NCBI GenBank assembly: GCA_024638545.1
Contig: JAHEKD010000181.1
Span: forward strand, 1-5,816
DNA length: 5,816 nt
Direction: 5' to 3'
Source: Gammaproteobacteria bacterium
GTDB lineage: Bacteria > Pseudomonadota > Gammaproteobacteria > Arenicellales > JAHEKD01
Part shown: positions 1-4,832 of the stretch, in pieces
How the letters are laid out: each line of letters starts with the position of its first letter
How positions within the stretch are numbered: position 1 is the first letter of the stretch
Made by a program: the position numbers and the translations under genes
Notes under the pieces: model-generated
What the model saw: the letters and a program-made list of their open reading frames with translations, nothing else
What the model was told of the DNA's origin: nothing
The model's database searches: none

Positions 1-370
1 GTTTACCCCAGACAGAGCCGGTGATCAACGCAATCGCGGTAAATAATGCACCTATTACCGCCAGGCTGCGTGCAACCATGAAGGCCAGCTTGATTTTCCA
101 GATCAGTCCTACCATACAGCAGCTTGCCATAAAGACATAAATCCCCATTGAAAGTGCCGCTGAGGGAACATGCAGGTAAATAATCCTGAAACTGTTGCCC
201 TGTTGATAATCGGCAGGCGCGAATCCGAGTCCCCAGACAAGACCGATAATGTAACAAATCAGAGCCAGAGTCGCCGTCCATTTCAGATGCTTTCCGGCAA
301 AGTGATAAAAGTGCACAGGTGAACTTAGCTTATGCCACCAGCGCTTGATTTGATTCCAAAGAGCAGACAT
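1..370 (-). CDS. ccmC: CcmC, heme handling subunit of cytochrome c maturation system I (N-terminal half, cut by window edge)
   Basis: Inner-membrane protein of system I cytochrome c biogenesis. In this family CcmC presents heme on the periplasmic side and is needed to load it onto the chaperone CcmE. The 123 codons seen match the CcmC N-terminus. A basic, Trp-rich start (RWWHKL) leads into a first membrane helix at about residues 31-50. A periplasmic loop follows with GLGFAPADYQQG (47-58) and YLHVP (65-69), where H67 corresponds to the conserved periplasmic heme-ligand histidine. A second helix (about 72-91) and a third (about 98-118) end in TGSVWGK. The tryptophan-rich WWD heme loop lies beyond the window. 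The start is firm because an in-frame TAG directly precedes the ATG. No good ribosome binding site is visible. The family length is about 245 residues, so roughly half is missing. ccmC usually follows ccmB closely, but no ccmB precedes it here. Confidence 0.93.
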   Translation of the reverse strand, partial: MSALWNQIKRWWHKLSSPVHFYHFAGKHLKWTATLALICYIIGLVWGLGFAPADYQQGNSFRIIYLHVPSAALSMGIYVFMASCCMVGLIWKIKLAFMVARSLAVIGALFTAIALITGSVWGK

Positions 371-627
371 CTATGATATTGACGAATATAGCGAGATAAT
401 TAATCGGGTTTGAAATTTACTTTAGGAAACACTGAATAAATTTGTTGAAAGTGCCTAAGTCTAAAATACCCGGGTTCCAGGTGCAACACGCAAGTGGACT
501 TTACATTCGCCGGCATTTATCAGCATACCGATTCCGATCATAAGTTCACCGGCCGCACCCTGCCTTCCGTAAAGCAATTGTACATGCCGGTTAAGAATAA
601 ATCAGGCACGTTTTGTTCACAGGTTCC

Positions 628-644
628 TAACCCGCATTTCTCAC
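628..644 (+). repeat. Left copy of 17-bp inverted repeat
   Basis: TAACCCGCATTTCTCAC. It is the inverted complement of 793-809 with one mismatch, and the inner 14 bases (CCCGCATTTCTCAC) are perfect. The pair bounds a 182-bp unit. This size and symmetry resemble a MITE or the end of an insertion sequence, but the internal sequence is not recognised and I see no clear target duplication. Confidence 0.6.
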
Positions 645-792
645 CACCCTACTACTGCGACGGTCCCTTGCCACGCCCTACCTGCATTTTACTCGGTCAG
701 GGTCCTCGACAGAGTGTCAACGATGCCTGCGGGCCCTTTGGTCGTAAAACCCATACAGGCCGCATCCTTTAACCGTCTCGCTAGGAAGTCCG

Positions 793-809
793 GTGAGAAA
801 TGCGGGCTA
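793..809 (-). repeat. Right copy of 17-bp inverted repeat
   Basis: GTGAGAAATGCGGGCTA on the plus strand, the mate of 628-644. It lies 26 bp beyond the stop codon of the coiled-coil gene (836-1189, minus strand), so transcripts of that gene would run into it. No classic terminator with a U-tract is visible there. Confidence 0.6.
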
Positions 810-835
810 ACGCTAAATCATAACCTAAATGAAAA

Positions 836-1189
836 TTATTGCGGATCTAATTGGGACTTCAGTTGCTCGACTTGATTTTCGAATTCACTGGACCTGAGTT
901 TTTCATCTTCAAGCTCTTTTTCGAGTTGATTGATGTAAAGGTTCTCCAGATCAGTATATTTTTGTTCAGAGGCTACAAGCAGTTTTTGCTGTGAAGTTTC
1001 AAGCTCTTTAAATAGTTTGGCGATTTTTTTACTGTTTTGATTTTTCTCGAGTTGGGCCTGGCTGTACAGATTCGAGTATTTATAGAGAATCAGGTTTAGT
1101 TTTTTGCCCCAGGTTAACCAGCCTATTAGCATGCCGAGAAAAGTTGCTATGGCCATCCAGATAAATAATTCTATTGCAAAGCTAAGCAT
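836..1189 (-). CDS. Small membrane-anchored coiled-coil protein, function unknown
   Basis: A 117-residue protein that I do not recognise. Residues about 3-27 form one hydrophobic helix ending in GWLTWGKK, with a positive cluster after it. By the positive-inside rule this suggests an N-out/C-in anchor with the rest of the chain in the cytoplasm. From about residue 38 to the end the sequence is highly charged, rich in Glu, Lys, Gln and Leu, and has a heptad-like pattern (for example LEKELEDEKLRSSEFENQ), so a long coiled coil is expected. No catalytic motif is seen. It starts 12 bp after the stop of the OmpA-like gene on the same strand, so the two are probably co-transcribed and may act together at the envelope. 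The ATG is the only sensible start before the hydrophobic segment, but its ribosome binding site is poor. It could be an envelope scaffold or simply an uncharacterised small protein. Confidence 0.75.
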   Translation of the reverse strand: MLSFAIELFIWMAIATFLGMLIGWLTWGKKLNLILYKYSNLYSQAQLEKNQNSKKIAKLFKELETSQQKLLVASEQKYTDLENLYINQLEKELEDEKLRSSEFENQVEQLKSQLDPQ

Positions 1190-1201
1190 ACGATTAATAA
1201 A

Positions 1202-1861
1202 TTATCTGATTATGATTTCAACTCTCTCGTTCAGGTCACGATTTATTTTGCTGTCGTTCAAAACGATGGGGAATGCGGCGCCCATACCTATTGCAGCAAT
1301 GGTCCTGTCCGTTAAACCCTCTTTTTCAATCAGATGAGCCATAACATTTGCAGATCGCAAACTGCTGATTTCCTGGTTAGAAGCAGCGGAGTTGGAGTTA
1401 TTAGTATGAGAGACGATGAGTAAGTTTGTACCAGGACAAAGTCTCACCGTATCGGCAATGGTCTCCAATATCGGAAAACTGTTTTCCAGCAGTGAGTTTT
1501 CACTCTGGTCAAACTGCAGTTCACTTTCCAGTATTGAATCAACGACCTGCTGACACTGCTCAAGGGTCATCGGACGGCTGACGACAACACTGCTGGTGAC
1601 CGTATTGATACCCTCGATCTTGCTTAAATCGGTAATAAGTGACTTGACTGCCGTCTCGTCAACTGTTTTTCCAGACACAAAAATATTGTTATTTTCGGTT
1701 ATTTTAACTTTTGCCCATTTGGCATTACTGGATTTGATAATTTCCTGGGCCTGGGCAAAAAGTTCTTCCTGGCTGGCACCCTGGCGCATATTGATAGTCA
1801 TATACGCGCCAATGCTCGTAATGAGTACCACAACAATCGCTAATATTATCGGTTTAGCCAT
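1202..1861 (-). CDS. Membrane-anchored BON-like and OmpA C-terminal domain protein
   Basis: A 219-residue envelope protein. Residues 4-23 form an uncleaved-looking hydrophobic anchor. Residues about 43-95 have the alternating pattern of a BON-type fold (VSGKTVDETAVKSLI, then IEGINTVTSSVVV). Residues about 113-219 match the OmpA/MotB C-terminal peptidoglycan-associating domain: FDQSENSLLENSFPILETIA, a SHTNN-type motif at 151-155, SLRSANVMAHL around R169, and a NRDLNERVEI ending. C103 and C142 are placed like the cysteine pair seen in related OmpA-C proteins. The anchor + BON + OmpA-C order recalls mycobacterial ArfA. The family's GHTD aspartate is Asn here (N154), which may weaken binding to diaminopimelate. 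An in-frame TAA lies two codons upstream of the ATG, fixing the start, although no strong ribosome binding site is near. It is the first gene of a probable two-gene operon. Confidence 0.82.
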   Translation of the reverse strand: MAKPIILAIVVVLITSIGAYMTINMRQGASQEELFAQAQEIIKSSNAKWAKVKITENNNIFVSGKTVDETAVKSLITDLSKIEGINTVTSSVVVSRPMTLEQCQQVVDSILESELQFDQSENSLLENSFPILETIADTVRLCPGTNLLIVSHTNNSNSAASNQEISSLRSANVMAHLIEKEGLTDRTIAAIGMGAAFPIVLNDSKINRDLNERVEIIIR

Positions 1862-1931
1862 AAGTTATATGAGTGTTCCAGGCTCGATTAGGATATGAAT
1901 TCAAGACATACCCCCTCTATAGTAAGCTAAA

Positions 1932-1960
1932 ATTATAGTAATTAATGGCCTGTATTTAAA
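1932..1960 (-). promoter_or_regulatory. Candidate sigma70-type promoter of the OmpA-like operon
   Basis: Read on the minus strand, the -10 is TATAAT (1932-1937, six of six) and the -35 is TTTAAA (1955-1960, four of six), with a 17-bp spacer. Transcription would start near 1925 and leave an untranslated leader of about 64 nt before the ATG at 1861. It lies in the gap after nfi, so the operon need not depend on nfi transcription. Confidence 0.42.
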
Positions 1961-1966
1961 GCACTG

Positions 1967-1993
1967 AATTGTAAGCAATTGTGAGAATTGTAG
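1967..1993. repeat. Three tandem AATTGTRAG-type repeats upstream of a candidate promoter
   Basis: AATTGTAAG (1967-1975), AATTGTGAG (1977-1985) and AATTGTAG (1986-1993) are spaced 10 and 9 bp apart. Relative to the predicted start near 1925 they cover about -42 to -68, just above the -35 box. This is a usual place for an activator binding to one face of the helix. The regulator is unknown. Confidence 0.4.
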
Positions 1994-2051
1994 AGATTTG
2001 CGCGTTAATTCTCATCGTTTTGAGCCTGCGAACGCCAAATTTAGCTTAAAA

Positions 2052-2726
2052 CTAGCCGGAAACAAGTTTATGTGCCTGCCGGGTTGTCTCGGGAATGCGA
2101 TATTTCGGACAACAATTCAGGGTCCAGGCGATAGCGCTGTTTATGGAGATCTTATGCCCGGGAGAGACAAACAGTGGTTTGGTGCCCGACCGGGAGCGAA
2201 CGGCACTGCCAACGATCTTGTGGTTGTGAACCAGAGGCGAGCAGGCGCCTTTTTCCAGGGATGGCTCTTGATACCGGCCAACCAATCTTGATTTGCCGGC
2301 GCCAATAGCCGGCAGGTCCAGTAACACCCCCAGGTGACAGGCGAGTCCAAATCGCCGCGGATGTGCAATGCCCTGTCCGTCACAAATTACCAGATCAGGT
2401 TTGTTTCGAATTTTCTGATAAGCCTGAAGTAACACCGGGATTTCCCGGAAAGACAGGAATCCCGGTACATAGGGGAACTTGACTTTGCGCCTGGAAAGGC
2501 GTTTCTCGATGAGATCCAAATCCGGGAAACTTAAAATAACAACGGCACCGACCGCCATTGAATTATTGTGCTCAAAACCAACATCAAGCCCGGCGATTCT
2601 GTTAATGTTTGAAAAATCGTCACTTAAATTTATCTTTTTTGCCAGCTCATGCTGGATTTTCCTTGCCTGGCCATAGTCGGCGGATTCGATTTTGCAAATT
2701 TCTGCCTTTAGTTTAGAACTATTCAT
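2052..2726 (-). CDS. nfi: Endonuclease V (deoxyinosine 3' endonuclease)
   Basis: A repair nuclease that cuts DNA at the second phosphodiester bond 3' to deoxyinosine and some other deaminated bases. The 224 residues equal the usual length (E. coli about 223). Family landmarks are in order: GLDVGFE with metal ligand D48; FPYVPGFLSFRE (84-95), holding the P-Y-x-P wedge (85-88) that opens the strand at the lesion and catalytic E95; CDGQGIAHPRR with metal ligand D116 and H122; IGAGKSRLVG with K145; PLFVSPGHKIS (184-194); and a terminal ETTRQAH whose H219 sits where the Thermotoga enzyme has a functional His. All expected catalytic residues are present, so the enzyme should be active. It is divergent from dapB with 47 bp between starts. 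The ATG has only a weak AAAAG ribosome binding site directly before it. Confidence 0.96.
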   Translation of the reverse strand: MNSSKLKAEICKIESADYGQARKIQHELAKKINLSDDFSNINRIAGLDVGFEHNNSMAVGAVVILSFPDLDLIEKRLSRRKVKFPYVPGFLSFREIPVLLQAYQKIRNKPDLVICDGQGIAHPRRFGLACHLGVLLDLPAIGAGKSRLVGRYQEPSLEKGACSPLVHNHKIVGSAVRSRSGTKPLFVSPGHKISINSAIAWTLNCCPKYRIPETTRQAHKLVSG

Positions 2727-2735
2727 CTTTTGAGC

Positions 2736-2743
2736 ATTATAAT
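2736..2743. promoter_or_regulatory. Palindromic -10-like box between nfi and dapB
   Basis: ATTATAAT is its own reverse complement, so it offers TATAAT on the plus strand (2738-2743, toward dapB) and on the minus strand (2736-2741, toward nfi). Predicted starts are near 2750 for dapB and near 2729 for nfi, the latter giving an almost leaderless mRNA. No good -35 box is seen in either direction at 16-18 bp, so this rests on the -10 and the tight divergent geometry alone. Confidence 0.35.
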
Positions 2744-2759
2744 GCCCTGCTTTGTAAAC

Positions 2760-2764
2760 TGGAG
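2760..2764 (+). promoter_or_regulatory. Ribosome binding site of dapB
   Basis: TGGAG ends 9 nt before the ATG at 2774 and supports that start. Confidence 0.7.
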
Positions 2765-2773
2765 CATACTACA

Positions 2774-3574
2774 ATGACAAATATTGCTGTAAGCGGTGCG
2801 TCGGGTAAGATGGGTAAAACGCTGATTCAGTCAGTAATCAATGATGATGCGCTGACATTAAGCGCAGCCCTTGACCACTCCCAAAGCCCGATTCTGGCAA
2901 AGGACGCAGCGACAGTAGCCGGACTGGATGCATGCGGTATCAAGGTAAACAGCGATATTTCTCGGCTTAAGTTTGATGTCTTGATCGATTTTACCCGGCC
3001 GCAGGCAACGCTGGGCTATCTGGATGCCTGCGTGCAACAGAAAAAATCAATGGTGATAGGCACGACAGGTTTTACTGATGCTGAGATTGCGCGCATACGC
3101 GATGGCGCGACCGAGATTGCGATCGTGATGGCACCAAACATGAGTGTCGGCGTGAACCTGTCAGTCAAACTCATGGAAATGGCGGCCAGGGCGCTGACCG
3201 ATTCTGCGGATGTAGAAATTATTGAAGCACATCACAAACACAAAGTTGATGCGCCGTCAGGCACGGCACTCGCAATGGGCAGGGCGATTGCCAGTGCCCA
3301 GAACCTGTCGCTGGATGACGTCGGTGTTTTTGCGCGTCATGGGCATACGGGAGAGAGGGTCAGGGGCCAGATCGGATTTTCAGTGATCAGGGCGGGCGAC
3401 ATCATTGGTGATCATACGGCACTGTTTGCCTTAGCCGGTGAGCGTATTGAAATAACCCATAAGGCGGCGAACCGCGATATTTATTCGAACGGTGCGATCA
3501 GGGCGGCACGATGGCTGGCAAAACAGACTTCACCCGGTTTATATAACATGCAAAATGTGCTTGGACTTGGTTGA
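2774..3574 (+). CDS. dapB: 4-hydroxy-tetrahydrodipicolinate reductase
   Basis: A cytoplasmic NAD(P)H-dependent enzyme of the diaminopimelate/lysine pathway. It reduces the product of DapA to tetrahydrodipicolinate, feeding lysine and peptidoglycan cross-links. The 266 residues are full length (E. coli 273). The N-terminal Rossmann fold starts with VSGASGKMGK (6-15), the nucleotide-binding loop. IDFTRP (71-76), GTTGF (96-100) and APNMSVG (120-126) are the family's cofactor and substrate segments. EAHHKHKVDAPSGTA (151-165) is the signature with catalytic H153 and K157 and the DAPSGT substrate-binding loop. The ATG is supported by a TGGAG site 9 nt upstream. dapB beside carAB is common in gammaproteobacteria, often with dnaKJ upstream. 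Here nfi takes that place on the opposite strand. Confidence 0.98.
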   Translation: MTNIAVSGASGKMGKTLIQSVINDDALTLSAALDHSQSPILAKDAATVAGLDACGIKVNSDISRLKFDVLIDFTRPQATLGYLDACVQQKKSMVIGTTGFTDAEIARIRDGATEIAIVMAPNMSVGVNLSVKLMEMAARALTDSADVEIIEAHHKHKVDAPSGTALAMGRAIASAQNLSLDDVGVFARHGHTGERVRGQIGFSVIRAGDIIGDHTALFALAGERIEITHKAANRDIYSNGAIRAARWLAKQTSPGLYNMQNVLGLG

Positions 3575-3599
3575 ATAGTGGGGCATTTGCCACTAGAAT
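3571..3599 (+). promoter_or_regulatory. Candidate carAB promoter overlapping the dapB stop
   Basis: TTGAAT (3571-3576, four of six) and TAGAAT (3594-3599, five of six) are separated by 17 bp. Transcription would start near 3606, just before the short leader ORF at 3611. A second TAGAAT at 3675-3680 lacks a matching -35. Transcription from dapB could also reach carA if the terminator at 3643-3671 is read through. Confidence 0.35.
3576..3595 (+). repeat. Small hairpin just after dapB
   Basis: TAGTGG (3576-3581) pairs with CCACTA (3590-3595) around an 8-nt loop. There is no U-tract, so it is not a standard intrinsic terminator. It may protect the 3' end of dapB mRNA or be incidental. It overlaps the spacer of the candidate carA promoter. 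Confidence 0.35.
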
Positions 3600-3610
3600 C
3601 ACCTCCCAGC

Positions 3611-3658
3611 ATGAGATCGCTGAGCACAGTTACAACGACAAGGAGAAGCCCTCGTTAG
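3611..3658 (+). CDS. Candidate 15-residue carA leader peptide
   Basis: ATG to TAG encodes MRSLSTVTTTRRSPR, with four arginines of fifteen residues, three of them in the last five sense codons (AGG AGA AGC CCT CGT). These codons form the left arm and loop of the terminator at 3643-3671, and the stop codon lies at the base of the right arm. A ribosome reading or stalled here would physically block the hairpin. Arginine and pyrimidines are the end products served by carAB, so an attenuator role is plausible. Against it, no Shine-Dalgarno sequence precedes the ATG, although the predicted transcript start leaves only about 5 nt, so leaderless translation is possible. The same frame continues back to the dapB stop, with a GTG at 3578 that would give a 27-codon version coupled to dapB. 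Very short ORFs arise by chance, so certainty is low. Confidence 0.33.
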   Translation: MRSLSTVTTTRRSPR

Positions 3659-3671
3659 CTTCTCTTTTTTT
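3643..3671 (+). terminator. Intrinsic terminator or attenuator between dapB and carA
   Basis: GAGAAGC (3643-3649) pairs perfectly with GCTTCTC (3658-3664) around the 8-nt loop CCTCGTTA, followed by seven T (3665-3671). The stem can extend by A3641-T3666 and a G-U pair. It lies 21 bp before the carA start, so it either ends dapB transcription or acts as a conditional terminator in the carA leader. Confidence 0.68.
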
Positions 3672-3681
3672 ATATAGAATC

Positions 3682-3685
3682 GGAG
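3682..3685 (+). promoter_or_regulatory. Ribosome binding site that decides the TTG start of carA
   Basis: GGAG lies 6 nt before the TTG at 3692. No ATG or GTG in this frame aligns with the expected CarA N-terminus, so the site selects the rare start codon. Confidence 0.75.
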
Positions 3686-3691
3686 AAATCT

Positions 3692-4828
3692 TTGAGCCAT
3701 AAGGCCATACTCGCATTAGCCGATGGAACCGTCTTCAGAGGCAAATCATTTGGGGCAGATACGCATCGTGTCGGTGAAGTTGTCTTTAATACCTCAATGA
3801 GCGGCTACCAGGAAATTCTCACCGATCCGTCTTATGCCAGGCAACTGGTCACATTAACCTATCCTCATATCGGTAATACCGGAACGAACGGTGAGGACGT
3901 CGAATCAAGGGAAATTTTTTGCAGTGGTTTGATTGTTCGTCATCTGCCGCAACGCGCGAGCAGCTGGCGATGCGAAAAAACGCTCTCCACTTACCTTTAC
4001 GAATCGAATATCCCGGCTATTTGGGATATCGATACCCGGCAACTGACCCGGCTCATCCGTCGAGAGGGCGCCCAGTCTGCCTGTCTTATGGCCGGACCTG
4101 ACATTGATGAATCTGATGCTGTCTCGCTTGCCAGGGCGTTCCCCGGCATAAAAGGCATGGATCTGGCAAAACACGTCTCCACTGAGAAAAAATACAGCTG
4201 GCGTGATGGCGGCTGGTCACTCGATAGCGGTTATCGGCCGGGAAAGCAGGAGCGTCGATTCAATGTGGCGGCCTATGATTTCGGAATAAAGCACAATATT
4301 TTGCGTTTACTGGTTGAGCAGGGCTGCAATATCACTGTCTATCCGGCGCAAACCCCGGCAGACATCATTCTCAAAGGCCAGTACGATGGTGTTTTCCTCT
4401 CGAATGGACCAGGCGATCCAGAGCCATGCGAATACGCGATTGAGTCGATTTCCATACTGCTTGACGCCGGTGTCCCGATCTTTGGGATATGCCTGGGCCA
4501 CCAGCTGCTGGCGCTGGCCTCGGGTGCAAAAACAGAAAAAATGAAATTCGGTCATCATGGCGCTAATCATCCTGTGCAGGATCTTGATTCCGGTCAGGTC
4601 GTTATCACCAGTCAAAATCACGGATTTGCGGTGAGCGAAGAGATTCTTCCCAAGTGCCTTGAAATTACCCACCGCTCTCTGTTTGACGGGACAAACCAGG
4701 GAATACAAAGAACCGACAGGCCTGCCTTTTCATTTCAGGGTCACCCTGAGGCGAGTCCCGGTCCGCATGATATACAGTACCTGTTTGAAAAATTCAGCCA
4801 GTTAATGCTTGATAACGGAAAATCCTGA
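3692..4828 (+). CDS. carA: Carbamoyl-phosphate synthetase small subunit (glutamine amidotransferase)
   Basis: CarA hydrolyses glutamine and channels ammonia to CarB, which makes carbamoyl phosphate for arginine and pyrimidine synthesis. The 378 residues fit the family (E. coli 382). The N-terminal CPSase small-chain domain shows [21 protein letters not shown] (28-48), [11 protein letters not shown] (54-64) and DIDTRQLTR (112-120). The class I glutaminase domain starts near [14 protein letters not shown] (192-205), then [11 protein letters not shown] (236-246), the nucleophile elbow [18 protein letters not shown] with C267, GHHGANHPV (287-295), SQNHGFAV (307-314) and [11 protein letters not shown] with catalytic H351 and E353. 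The triad is complete. Translation starts at a rare TTG backed by GGAG 6 nt upstream, which may lower output. carB begins 4 nt after the stop. The leader upstream holds a terminator and a candidate leader peptide. Confidence 0.98.
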   Translation: MSHKAILALADGTVFRGKSFGADTHRVGEVVFNTSMSGYQEILTDPSYARQLVTLTYPHIGNTGTNGEDVESREIFCSGLIVRHLPQRASSWRCEKTLSTYLYESNIPAIWDIDTRQLTRLIRREGAQSACLMAGPDIDESDAVSLARAFPGIKGMDLAKHVSTEKKYSWRDGGWSLDSGYRPGKQERRFNVAAYDFGIKHNILRLLVEQGCNITVYPAQTPADIILKGQYDGVFLSNGPGDPEPCEYAIESISILLDAGVPIFGICLGHQLLALASGAKTEKMKFGHHGANHPVQDLDSGQVVITSQNHGFAVSEEILPKCLEITHRSLFDGTNQGIQRTDRPAFSFQGHPEASPGPHDIQYLFEKFSQLMLDNGKS

Positions 4829-4832
4829 AACC

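Larger units (their letters stand above)
371..835. other. Gene-poor gap with a probable mobile-element relic
   Basis: About 465 bp between the ccmC start and the 3' end of the coiled-coil gene. I recognise no intact gene. It contains a 17-bp inverted repeat pair (separate entries). A plus-strand open frame at 494-772 (GTG start, no ribosome binding site, low-complexity, not recognised) reads across the left repeat. On the minus strand, two short open stretches ending at 461 and 689 read like protein fragments (the first ends APGTRVF-stop, the second TLSRTLTE-stop), but I could not assign either to a family. The edge near 425-455 is AT-rich and looks different from the GC-richer core at 470-810. 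I read the whole as a decayed insertion. A weak TATATT box for ccmC (minus strand, 385-390) is possible but lacks a convincing -35. Confidence 0.4.

Noticed and set aside
3..281. Minus-strand open frame beginning inside ccmC
   Set aside because: It is a different frame over ccmC. The true frame, starting at 370, gives a clear CcmC sequence.
494..772. Plus-strand 92-codon open frame in the ccmC gap
   Set aside because: GTG start without a ribosome binding site, no recognisable domain, and it reads straight through the left inverted repeat. It is more likely a chance frame in a decayed element than a gene.
1901..1918. Strong AGAGGGGG followed by ATG TCT TGA on the minus strand, in the OmpA-like gene leader
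   Set aside because: A two-codon ORF with only 1 nt between the purine run and the ATG. It is out of frame with the gene at 1861 and has no supporting signal, so it is probably chance.
1977..1989. AATTGTGAGAATT resembling half of a lac operator
   Set aside because: It is one unit of the three direct repeats. The rest of the lac operator symmetry is missing and no LacI-type gene is nearby.
1998..2291. Plus-strand open frame opposite the 3' half of nfi
   Set aside because: Antisense to the conserved endonuclease V frame, no ribosome binding site, no protein-like pattern.
3575..3691. ArgR box or a known riboswitch ahead of carA
   Set aside because: I saw no ARG-box-like palindrome (TGAATAATTATTCA type), and the 117-bp gap lacks the conserved core of any riboswitch class I know.
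4307..4708. Minus-strand 133-codon open frame inside carA
   Set aside because: Opposite a well-conserved glutaminase domain. It is explained as a shadow of carA codon use.
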